This document shows positions 1-8,500 of a stretch of DNA of 16,855 bases, one piece after another; positions within the stretch are counted from its first letter, which is position 1, and every line of letters begins with the position of its first letter. The notes below the pieces were generated by a model. The model had not been told where the DNA came from. It was given only the letters and a program-made list of their open reading frames with translations, and ran no database searches. The translations under genes were made by a program, and so were the position numbers. The DNA comes from CALLVY01 sp937899855 (GTDB lineage: Bacteria > Bacteroidota > Bacteroidia > Chitinophagales > Saprospiraceae): NCBI GenBank assembly GCA_039820405.1, contig JBCBQC010000122.1:1-16855 (forward strand), in the 5' to 3' direction.

Positions 1-114
1 ATCCTCGCGATACTCGTGTAGCGTATCATAAAATAGGTGATCATTACACTGCTTTGAAGGATAGATACAGGCGGTAAAGATCAGAGCAAAAATTGGGATG
101 ATTACTTTATTCAA
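1..114 (-). CDS. Partial lipoprotein, candidate immunity protein of RHS-B
   Basis: Thirty-eight codons are open from a TTG at 114-112 to the window edge, where the gene is cut at its 3' end. The product begins MNKVIIPIFALIFTAC: a Lys after the start, a hydrophobic stretch and a lipobox-like F-T-A-C with Cys16. This is a typical lipoprotein signal peptide, although Phe at the -3 position is not the usual Leu. The TTG lies inside the stop of the upstream RHS gene (TTGA, 4-nt overlap), so translation is probably coupled. No other start is likely, because this frame has a TAA at 129-127 and no ATG after it. The neighbouring locus has the same arrangement (toxin tip, 4-nt overlap, lipoprotein), which supports an immunity role. 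The mature part seen (Cys16 to Asp38) shows no recognisable domain. Function is inferred from position only. Confidence 0.62.
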   Translation of the reverse strand, partial: MNKVIIPIFALIFTACIYPSKQCNDHLFYDTLHEYRED

Positions 115-818
115 TTTGACGGCATGTTATTTTCCAGTAAAAATGGATTCGTGACTTTTCGGTCGAATATCTGTGACTGCCACATGTTGTGGCTTTGGGC
201 TGGTAGTCTTAATCGCCCTCGGTAGCGCCAAAGTCTATTATTCCCAACATCAATTAAATCACATGCATAAGTAGAGCATACTCCCCATGCAATATAACGA
301 TGCCCAATTGGAGATTCCACGTTTCTATTGTGTCTCTTTCTGGTAGCTTGAATATTTTCAATCGTGGTAAAGTCAAGCTCCAGACCGTTCAAACCTCTGG
401 GAGCACCACCAATACCTCCTTCGAGCCAGAAGTTGAGCCCTAAGTTTTCGGCATCATCTCCTTCGTACGGGGTGATTGTTCCCGGTTCAAAGACTTGCCA
501 GGTATAGTGAGCACTAGCTTTTTCTCCTATACGGAAAAAGTGTCCAATTCCGTTCACGATCTCCCCATCCTCCATCGGATGAAAAATCTCGTAACCCAAG
601 CCCGTCTCAATATCAATCAGTAGAGCATGGCCGGGGCTCAATGCGCCACCACCGACTTCGTATGCAAAAGCAGCATTAGGAGCTCCACCCATAAAATTCC
701 ATCCGACGGTATTACCGATTCCAATCCAATCTCCATTTTGGAACAGCCACGTTCCATCCACATCAGTATGCACTTGCCCATTCACAAAATCACCTGTTGC
801 GGGTGGAATATCAAATCC
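111..818 (-). other. Variable toxin tip of RHS-B (residues 1375-1609), possible permuted papain-like fold
   Basis: This is the part of RHS-B after the shared DPDGG boundary, and it has no counterpart in RHS-A. Visible blocks are NGQVHTDVDGTWLFQNGDW, SPGHALLIDIETGLGYEIFHP (His1438 in GHALL) and, about 117 residues later, AWGVCSTYACDLIDVG (Cys1555 and Cys1560). A His in a short strand followed much later by a Cys at the head of a helix is the order seen in circularly permuted NlpC/P60-like hydrolases (YiiX/LRAT type). That would suit an envelope amidase, protease or acyltransferase. This is motif-level inference; I do not recognise the family. GC is lower here than in the shell: 159 of 360 bases counted in six 60-base samples (44 percent), against 106 of 180 (59 percent) in three core samples. 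Confidence 0.5.
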
Positions 819-3800
819 CCCATCCGGATCCACACTCCCCATCGGATTATTCCCCATCGCCAAATAAGGACTGTGATACTGCTCATACGGATCAATCGTC
901 ATCCACCGCCCCACCTGCGGATCGTAACTCCGCAAGTTAAAAGCCAGCCAGCCCGTCTCCTCATCCTTCTCCGCATACTGCCCCTGGTAGGCAAAGCGGT
1001 ATTCCAGCGCCGTCGTAAAGTGCCGCCCCGGTAGCTCCCAACCAAAGGGATAATAATCCGCATACTGCCGCACCTCCTGTAAGCCATAATCCCCCTCCGC
1101 GATCACCGCCCGCACGTTGCCCAGGTGGTCACTCAACTCGTAGTGGTAATTCCAAGCCCCCGTCTCAAAAGCCATCCCCACCCGGTCCATACCGTACAGG
1201 CTCACCTCCTTGCGCTCGGGCGTACAGCCCCCACAAGTGCTACTCGACGTATAAATGCCCTGCAGGCCATTGCCGTAGACGTACCAGGTACTTTCCCAAT
1301 TGCTGCCCTGGTACACCGTCTTTTGGACCCGCTGCCCATCCGGTCCGTAATCGTACTCCGCCAGCAGCGGACTCGTGGGCGTCAGTCCATCACGTACCCG
1401 GCGAACCCGACCGTTGATGTCGTATTCGAGGTAGCGGTTCTGCTGTACGTCGCTGATCAACTGCCCCTTGGCATTGTAGGTATAATTCTGCGGATCCTGA
1501 CGGGTCAATTCCCCCGGGACGCAGCCGTGCTCCCAACCATCGCCAATCCGGGTCAATTGGTTTTTCCCAATGCCGTTGGTGTACTTGTAGTTGAGCAAGT
1601 TGAGGAAGACGGATTGGGTACAGGAGGTAAACTCCCCGTAATGCCGCTGGGTGTAGATGTTGCCATTGTCGTCGTACCGCAGGAGGTTCCGGTAGGCCAA
1701 GCCAAAGTTGACGTCACCGATATAAAGCGGAGAACTGTTGGGAACGACTTGCCCAAAATCGGCCCGCTCCAGTTCGTTGCGGTAGTTGTAGGAATAGCGG
1801 TAAGCAAAGTGGCCCGAGTAATCGACGCTAGCGGCCGTGGCCCGGGTTTTCCAACGTTGACCCGTGATGTTGCCCGCGTAGCTATTGGCGGGGTCATCGA
1901 CATTTGGTCCGGGGAGGTTCTCCGTATTGGTCCACAGGGCATTCGCCGAGCGGTAGTCCTCCAGATGGTAGTGTAAAGCCATGCTAAAGGGATGCCGTCC
2001 TCCCCGATCGAGGTCGACTTCGATCATATCGCGGGGGTTGATGGCCTTGAGTTGGCCCTGGAGGGTATACACCATTTTTTGGGTCTCCAAGCCCTCAGCG
2101 ATCACCTTGCGGTCCAAGCTTCCGTCGACTTGGTAATGGTACTGGACTTGATTCCGAGCGGCATCGCCCACCCAGTCGGATTGGCGCGTAGCGGCCGAAG
2201 TCATCCGTCCCACCCGGTCGAAGCCAAGCTGGTGCCGGAATTCATCCGCCTGGTCCTTTTGAAAGACCACCTCCGTGACTTGTCCACTTAGGTCGTAGCG
2301 GTACTCCGTCACCTTGGCTCCCAGGTTACCCGCCGTCTGCCGAATCTCCCATTCGATCCGACCGTATTCGTCGTAGCTGTACCAAATGTCCTGTTGGTCA
2401 TTGGAGAGCTGGGACAAACGACCCAGTAGGTAGCGTTGGGTATAGCCCGTCAGGGGCAGGCTGGTGGCGGGAAGATCGTATTGAGAAGTGACTTGCTCGG
2501 AGAGGAAGGTGGAAGGAAAAGTGGGATCATCCACATTGGCTTGTAGTCCGTTGAAGGGCAATACCGAACTTCTCCCCTCTTCAATCACCCGACTGTAGCG
2601 GTCGTATTTCCAATAACGGAAGGCGCCCACCGCCAGTTGGTTGGCATCCTGAGAAAAACGCAGCAAACCATCTTTGCGGTAATAGTAGTAGGTCTCCCCC
2701 GCATCGGGACTGCGCTCCCAAACCAGTTGCCCCAGCGAATTGTAGCGGTAGTAGCTAAAGGCATTGGGATCGCTGTTGGCCGGGACCTTGCCCCGTAGGT
2801 AAGCGGACTCTTTGGGAGCTATCGTAGCGATGAGGTTGCCGGACAGGTCGCGAATGGTAAAGGAATAGTCGAAGTAATTGGTCGAGTAGGCGATGTCGAT
2901 CGTTTCGTTGGGGTTGTTGTTGACGATGCGGTAAAAGCCTTCGGGCAGGGTGTACTGGTTGGTGGTGATGTTGTTCGGCCCCACCTGGCTATCGTCTTCC
3001 AAATTGTAAATGCGGTAGTCCAGACCAACTCCGGTAAAGTTGACCAATCGGTCCTGTCCATCGAGGGCACCGATGTGGATGTCGTAAAAAGAGCCCGCGG
3101 CTACGGTACCGTCAAAATCCTGAAAGTAAGTGGTGTTTTCACTGAGGTCCGCCGAGATGGCCTGGGCCACCTCTACGCCGGCTTCGTCGGTAAAGACGAT
3201 CACCTGCTTGCCATCGCCATCCTGGCTGATGGTCTTGTAGTATTCGGTCTCGCGGTTGGTGGCGTCGCACCACTGTTGGATTTCGTTATTGGGGTCGACG
3301 ATGCTGTTGCCCGCCATGACGCACATGGGATGCCGGGCGAGGAGTAGGAAGTGAACGCCGTTGCCCGCCGGCATGGTAAAGCGGACCGGTTCGCGTCCCT
3401 TGCCCATGCGGTAAGAATTGCCTGCGGAAGCCGTCCGGCGAGGCAGTCCGGTGATGCGGCTGTATTCCGTCCGGATGTAGGGGAAGTCCGTGGTGGCCTG
3501 CCATTCGTTGACGTTGTTTTGCGTACTGTACCACCAACCGACGGTATTGGGTTGTTCGCCCGCTACGTTGGGGTCGTTAAGTCGGGGGCCTTCAAAATCA
3601 TTGTGTCCGTAGGGATTACCAGTGAGGCCGGTAAAAAAGTGGCTCTTGTATTTGATTCCGGTATTGCCGGTGGGTGCCGCCAGGGTAGTGAGGGCGGCGC
3701 GGCCGTATTCGTCGTAGAGGGTTTCGGTAGCCCAGACCCGGTCCGACATCACATCCAACTCCTGGCTTTGCACGGGCCGCCCCAATTCGTCAAAGTAGCC

Positions 3801-4940
3801 GCGCGATTCCGTCAGGATGTGGCAGATGGCTTCTCCCTCGCCGTCGTACGTCCGCGTGGTGATGTGGTTCCAGTTGGCGTCTTCATCGGCGGCGGTGTAG
3901 TAGTTGGAAGCGGTATTCTCGTCGACGTAACCCGGTTTGGTTCCAAAGTAATTTTGACAAACGCCCCCACCCCGATCAAAGGTCACCTTGACGTAATCGC
4001 TTTGGTTGGTCACGTGATTGATCACCAGCGGGTGCAGATCGTAGTTGGCATCTGTATTTACCCGTAGCAATTCGGTACCGTTGAAGTAGAATACAAAATT
4101 GGCTCCCTCCCGCGCCATTCGCAGCTTGGCACCGACGTAGAGTTCCTCCAGCGGAATGGTGACATCGGAGCGCTGCCAAACGCCCGTCTGGATTTTTTGA
4201 TAGCCCTCCGTCGGGTCGCGGTAGTACATGCGCAGGACGCGGCTGCTGGTATTCAGAATACAACGCGCGATGCCGTAGTCCGTACTCAAATGCTTGGCCG
4301 TTTGCCAACGCAGGTGTAAGAGGGACTCGGTGCCCTGGTATTCAATTTCTACCGCTCCATCCTGACCGCGTTCCAAAACGCGATCCCCCACGCTTTGGCC
4401 ATTGTCCGAAAACCAAGTCGGACTGACGTTTGCCGTCCACTCGACGTGGATACTCATCCCCGCTTCGCGACCACTGGCCGTATCGTCCATAAAAGTGGGA
4501 AACAAATCGCTGTAGCCCGTAAAGAATATTTGGTGGAGCAGCGCCCCATTGTGCCAGGTGGTAAAGTAACCATTGGCGTAGCGGACTTGGAGGACGTCGC
4601 CGGCGGTCAAACTCTGCGTAAGGGTCGCCACTACGGCGCCACTTTGGTAAACGATCAATTGTCCCGGGCTGTCCTCATAATCGAAGCCGTAGCGCAGGCC
4701 GCCGGGTCCGTTGAGGGCATTGTTCTGGGCGTGAAAGCCCATTGCAAAATCACCCCCCGGATATACGTATTCGACGTAACTGGTTTGGAAGGTATTGGTA
4801 ATTTCCTGCGCAATCGCCTGGGTACCGTTGTTTAACTCCCAGGTGGGCCATATTTTATCGTACTGTGCGGAAGCCACTCCGATGCCCAGGCAAAAAAACC
4901 AAAGGGTGCACAGCATTCTAGCCATTGCTGAACTTTTCAT
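111..4940 (-). CDS. Secreted RHS/YD-repeat polymorphic toxin (RHS-B) with unrecognised C-terminal tip
   Basis: This 1609-aa protein is complete. Residues 1-25 are a Sec signal peptide with an ASA|Q cleavage site. Residues 27-326 are two related beta-sandwich (lectin-like) units; both carry an L..G..L...R.....F..NG pattern. From N358 runs a DUF6443-like entry block (NHITTRTYDGEGE, then YFDELGRPVQSQ). YD repeats fill about 720-1300, for example YDEYGR, YDLSGQ, FDRVGR, YDDNGN, YNAKGQ, YDINGR and YGPDGQ. The RHS core lies at about 1313-1374 (YAEKDEETGW, GRWMTIDPY, NNPMGSVDPDGG). Residues 1375-1609 are a variable tip. RHS shells are known to encage such tips. C1236 and C1239 form a CxxC that is also present in RHS-A. 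The start ATG follows an A-rich leader (TTTAAAAAAATAGTT), typical of Bacteroidota. The gene lies 98 nt after the 160-aa gene and overlaps the next lipoprotein start. Confidence 0.93.
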   Translation of the reverse strand: MKSSAMARMLCTLWFFCLGIGVASAQYDKIWPTWELNNGTQAIAQEITNTFQTSYVEYVYPGGDFAMGFHAQNNALNGPGGLRYGFDYEDSPGQLIVYQSGAVVATLTQSLTAGDVLQVRYANGYFTTWHNGALLHQIFFTGYSDLFPTFMDDTASGREAGMSIHVEWTANVSPTWFSDNGQSVGDRVLERGQDGAVEIEYQGTESLLHLRWQTAKHLSTDYGIARCILNTSSRVLRMYYRDPTEGYQKIQTGVWQRSDVTIPLEELYVGAKLRMAREGANFVFYFNGTELLRVNTDANYDLHPLVINHVTNQSDYVKVTFDRGGGVCQNYFGTKPGYVDENTASNYYTAADEDANWNHITTRTYDGEGEAICHILTESRGYFDELGRPVQSQELDVMSDRVWATETLYDEYGRAALTTLAAPTGNTGIKYKSHFFTGLTGNPYGHNDFEGPRLNDPNVAGEQPNTVGWWYSTQNNVNEWQATTDFPYIRTEYSRITGLPRRTASAGNSYRMGKGREPVRFTMPAGNGVHFLLLARHPMCVMAGNSIVDPNNEIQQWCDATNRETEYYKTISQDGDGKQVIVFTDEAGVEVAQAISADLSENTTYFQDFDGTVAAGSFYDIHIGALDGQDRLVNFTGVGLDYRIYNLEDDSQVGPNNITTNQYTLPEGFYRIVNNNPNETIDIAYSTNYFDYSFTIRDLSGNLIATIAPKESAYLRGKVPANSDPNAFSYYRYNSLGQLVWERSPDAGETYYYYRKDGLLRFSQDANQLAVGAFRYWKYDRYSRVIEEGRSSVLPFNGLQANVDDPTFPSTFLSEQVTSQYDLPATSLPLTGYTQRYLLGRLSQLSNDQQDIWYSYDEYGRIEWEIRQTAGNLGAKVTEYRYDLSGQVTEVVFQKDQADEFRHQLGFDRVGRMTSAATRQSDWVGDAARNQVQYHYQVDGSLDRKVIAEGLETQKMVYTLQGQLKAINPRDMIEVDLDRGGRHPFSMALHYHLEDYRSANALWTNTENLPGPNVDDPANSYAGNITGQRWKTRATAASVDYSGHFAYRYSYNYRNELERADFGQVVPNSSPLYIGDVNFGLAYRNLLRYDDNGNIYTQRHYGEFTSCTQSVFLNLLNYKYTNGIGKNQLTRIGDGWEHGCVPGELTRQDPQNYTYNAKGQLISDVQQNRYLEYDINGRVRRVRDGLTPTSPLLAEYDYGPDGQRVQKTVYQGSNWESTWYVYGNGLQGIYTSSSTCGGCTPERKEVSLYGMDRVGMAFETGAWNYHYELSDHLGNVRAVIAEGDYGLQEVRQYADYYPFGWELPGRHFTTALEYRFAYQGQYAEKDEETGWLAFNLRSYDPQVGRWMTIDPYEQYHSPYLAMGNNPMGSVDPDGGFDIPPATGDFVNGQVHTDVDGTWLFQNGDWIGIGNTVGWNFMGGAPNAAFAYEVGGGALSPGHALLIDIETGLGYEIFHPMEDGEIVNGIGHFFRIGEKASAHYTWQVFEPGTITPYEGDDAENLGLNFWLEGGIGGAPRGLNGLELDFTTIENIQATRKRHNRNVESPIGHRYIAWGVCSTYACDLIDVGNNRLWRYRGRLRLPAQSHNMWQSQIFDRKVTNPFLLENNMPSN

Positions 4941-4956
4941 AACTATTTTTTTAAAC

Positions 4957-5003
4957 CCACCGCCCCCGCTCCGGAGCCTTGCTGTCCCCTACGAGGCCGG
5001 TGG
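4957..5003 (-). repeat. Nested inverted repeats in the gap before RHS-B
   Basis: The 98-nt gap between the 160-aa gene and RHS-B contains a 6-nt inverted repeat (CCACCG at 4957-4962, CGGTGG at 4998-5003). Inside it is the perfect 10-nt palindrome GCTCCGGAGC (4968-4977). The GC-rich element sits just upstream of the A-rich start region of RHS-B. It has no T-tract after it on the minus strand, so it is not an obvious terminator. It could be an mRNA structure that tunes RHS-B translation or a processing site, or it may have no function. Confidence 0.3.
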
Positions 5004-5038
5004 ATGGATGATGCAAAATGAGGAGATCAGTGGTCAGA

Positions 5039-5521
5039 TTAGGGCAAATAATAACGCGGTTCGGACAAGCGCCCGTCCTTGCCTTCGAGGATCACCTCGA
5101 CGCTTCGGGGCTGATAGCCCAGCACTTCGCCGAGCCCCAGCACGACGGTCTTCGCATCGCGGGCGTAAGTCAAGCCAGGGGCCAACCCCTCCGACTGGTC
5201 GAACACAAACCGTTGCTCCCAAGGCGCGTCGCCTTCGGTATCGTTCCGCAGTACGACCCGAATGGCCGCCACCTGCTGGGTATTGAACAGGCGCAGCAGC
5301 AATTTGAGCTGAAAGACCTCATCGGCCAAGCTCGCCTCGTCGAGCAGTTCATCGGCCTCGTCCGCGGCGGGATCAACTTGGGATTCGTGAAACAGCAGGA
5401 CCTGTTTGGCCGGCAGCAAATTTTCCGTTGGGGTAGCGGAAAGTAGCGTGGCATCCTGCGCACCCAGCCCGGGCCACAGGCCCAGACCGAGTAGAAAAGC
5501 AAAAATATATTTTAGAGACAT
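5039..5521 (-). CDS. Small secreted protein of unknown function between the two shell genes
   Basis: The protein has 160 aa from the ATG at 5521. A TTG at 5530 would add three residues but is less likely, because MSLKYIFAFLLGLG begins a normal signal peptide directly at the ATG. Cleavage is expected after GLGA, before QDATLLS. The mature part has an acidic stretch (DPAADEADELLDEASLADEV), then alternating hydrophobic strands (IRVVLRN, QRFVFDQ, KTVVLGLG, RSVEVILEG) and ends in RYYLP. This suggests a small beta-sandwich without Cys or clear catalytic residues. It lies 29 nt after the stop of the 1753-aa companion and 98 nt before RHS-B, so the three are probably one operon. It may be an assembly factor, linker or chaperone for the exported shell, but that rests on position alone. 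I do not recognise the family. Confidence 0.8.
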   Translation of the reverse strand: MSLKYIFAFLLGLGLWPGLGAQDATLLSATPTENLLPAKQVLLFHESQVDPAADEADELLDEASLADEVFQLKLLLRLFNTQQVAAIRVVLRNDTEGDAPWEQRFVFDQSEGLAPGLTYARDAKTVVLGLGEVLGYQPRSVEVILEGKDGRLSEPRYYLP

Positions 5522-5550
5522 GACTTTCAATTTTAGGGTGAAGGGAAGAC

Positions 5551-8500
5551 TTAGAAATCGCGTTGGTAGTGGTACTCACTTTCCGTTACCAGTCGGTGGC
5601 CAGTGGGGTTTTCGGTCGTCTCCCGAATCACCCGAATCAGGCGGCCCGCATCGTCGTAGACGTATTGGGTGTAGAAGTGCTCCTGGTCCAATACGTAAGT
5701 AACCTGATCGGTCACGTAATCGTAGACGTAGCTGCTGACGGCGGCCACGGCGGGCGCGAAGCGGAAATCATCCAGGTAAATGCTGGGCGAATTTTCCGGG
5801 ACGTAGGTACCCACCGTGATGTTGGTACAATTTTGCAAGCTGGGATCTTCCAAGTCGATCGACAAACGCAATTGGTACCACTCCCCCGCTTTGACCGTGG
5901 TGGCGTCGGATGCCTTGCTGCCCTGGAAGAGCAGGCTAGCACCCTGGTCGTCAAAATAATTGCAGTACAGGTAGGTAAAGTCCGTATTGATTTGGCTCTC
6001 GTGGACCCAGACGCGGGCCTCGTACCGTTGCCGTTGGATTTCGTCGGCAGCGGCGGGCTGGCCAGCGGCTTGGACCTTGGCATCGTAGCCAAAGCCAAAG
6101 CGGTTGGTGGCGGAGAGCTCGATGCTGTAGTCGCCGGTGTGGACGGGGCTGGTGACCAGGGCAGCGGAGCCGGGGCCCTGGACTTCTCCCCCGAATTGGG
6201 TGGTGCCGGGGATGGGGTCTTCGGCCCCGGAGTAAGCCATTTCTACGTATTTGGCCGGGCCGGCGGTGATGAGGGGCAGGCTAAAGCCATAGCCCATCTT
6301 GGTGGCCCCAAAGTCGCCAGCGACATCACAAGCTTCTAGGGCTTTGGAGTAGTGGTCGTAACGCGTAATTTCACTGGTTTTCAACCACTTGGCATTGGCC
6401 GCACCGGGGGTCCAGTCGAAATCCTCCCAATTGGCGTAGCGTCCGGTGCTGTTGAGGGCTTCATTAAAAACGAATTGCTGGTGCTTGCGCCAGACCCCAT
6501 CCGCATCGGGCGTGGAGGAGTCGAAATACTCGTCGTTGGTATCGTCGTAGTAACGGTAATACCACTCGTCATTCCAGGTCATCGCCTCCGCTTGCAGGGG
6601 GGTACCCAGCGGGTTACCACTGCCATCGGAGTAGTAGGAGTAGCTGGCGGCGGTCTGACTGAGCATGTGCTTGTTTTCCGAGGGATCCGCCGTGGGGAAC
6701 ACCTTCAAGCCCATGTTGTCGTATTCCGAGATCGTGTAGGCGGGGCGCGTGAGGCTGACGTAGTTGTGACGGTTGCCGTTGAGGTTTTCCACCTTACGCG
6801 GAAGCCCCGAGTAAAAATCGTATTCGCGGTAATGGGTCGTCACCACTTCCCCATCCTGATCAAAATTGGTGGCGGATTTGAGAATGCTGGGATAGTCCTT
6901 ACGTACCGATACGACTCCACGCATATGAAAGGGGACCCCTCCATTGGTGGCAAAACGACGCACTTCGTTAAAGGCCTGTTCGATACGTCCCTGATCCGCG
7001 TACAGTCCGTAATCACTTTCCGTTTCGCCGGCCTCATCGTCCGTGTAGTCATTGACCACCTTACTTAGCAAATACAAACCACCCGTATGGGGGTCCTTGG
7101 CGTAGGTTTCGATCGACAGGACATTGCCAATCTGGCTGGTCTTGTCCACAATCATCATCGACCGATCGTTGGTCCCCAGACCGGTATAGCTGAAGTCCAA
7201 CATGCTTTGGTCAAAGGTCTTAAAGTGGTAACGCCGTTTGCCCATCAGATCGGTGTTCCCATTGTACTCGTCCGATACTTCCACAAATTCGTACATCACC
7301 TGAGGAGCGGGAATTTCCCGAGCCGTGTTGACCACTTCGGTCAGGTCGTCGTAGTAAGCGGCCTGGAGGTCGAGATTGCTGTAGTCGACGGGTTGCAAGT
7401 TGGAGGGCACGTAGCTGAGAACACCGTTGAAGTAGTCGTACTTGGCCCTTTCCACGTTGCCATTAGCGCGGACCTCAATGGCATTGACCTGGATACCATC
7501 CCCGCAGGCTTGGCCACCGTTAAAGTCTACGAAGCCACCGGGCAAGAAGCCGTAGGCCGGATCGTTGATAAAGGAAGGTAGCGACAGGGTAATGGAGCCC
7601 TTGTTGACCGCCACGACGGTAAGGTCCTCCGAATGGACGTCTTCGAATATTTGCCCATTGCTCTCGCTGGTACGTACGTAAGTCCAGTTGATGATTTGGT
7701 TGACGTCAAAAACCTGGGTCAAATCGGCATCTTCTTTAAAGGTCATCTGCATGGTAACGTCGCTAAATAGGTCGGTATGAAAACGCGTCGTTTTCTGATA
7801 CACCACTTGGTCGTATTTCCGCGGACCGTATTCCACCCCAATTTTGGCGCCAAGACTCGTCTCAATCTCGCGGAGCGACCAAACGTCGGTTTGCTCGGCC
7901 GACAGGAAGGAAGGATTGCGGGTCACCGAACTGGGGTCGGTGGTTTCGTCACCGCTGAAGTCGGATTTGTAGTACCCCCAGGTATCAAACTTGTCCTCTT
8001 TGTAGGGCGGGTTCTTGGTGATTCGTGCCCCATCATTGCTGCTTCCCGTATGTCCCACCACGGGAACGTGCCGCCCCAGGACCTGGTATTCAAAATTAGC
8101 CCCAGTCAAGTGATCACTTAGCAGGAGGTAATAGTCCAAGCCTCCATTCTGGTATTGGAAAATCGACCCTTCCAAATCCGCGGTCGCACCAGTGAGGCTA
8201 ACTTCCGTAGCGGAGGTGATGCTGTAGTCGTAGAGCTGGCCGGGAAGGTCGTAGGTAAAGTTGAGCGGGGGCAGGTATTTGTTTTGATTTTGTCCGAGGT
8301 GCTGTACTTGGCGCAGGGTTAGCTTTCCCTGTGGGGTAGGATCGGAGTTGTCGCTGTAGTAAAGGGCGTTGTCAAAGCTGTTGACCGTTTCGGGCGACAG
8401 CGAGTAGTCCGTATCCAATTCCACACTACTGATCACCTTCGCGGCAATGTTGCTTTCGATCTGTTGGTAATCGTGTACGTCCAAAATATTTTCACCCAAA

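Noticed and set aside
5522..5530. TTG start three codons upstream of the 160-aa gene
   Set aside because: The ATG at 5521 gives a normal signal peptide, and ATG is preferred when nothing else decides.
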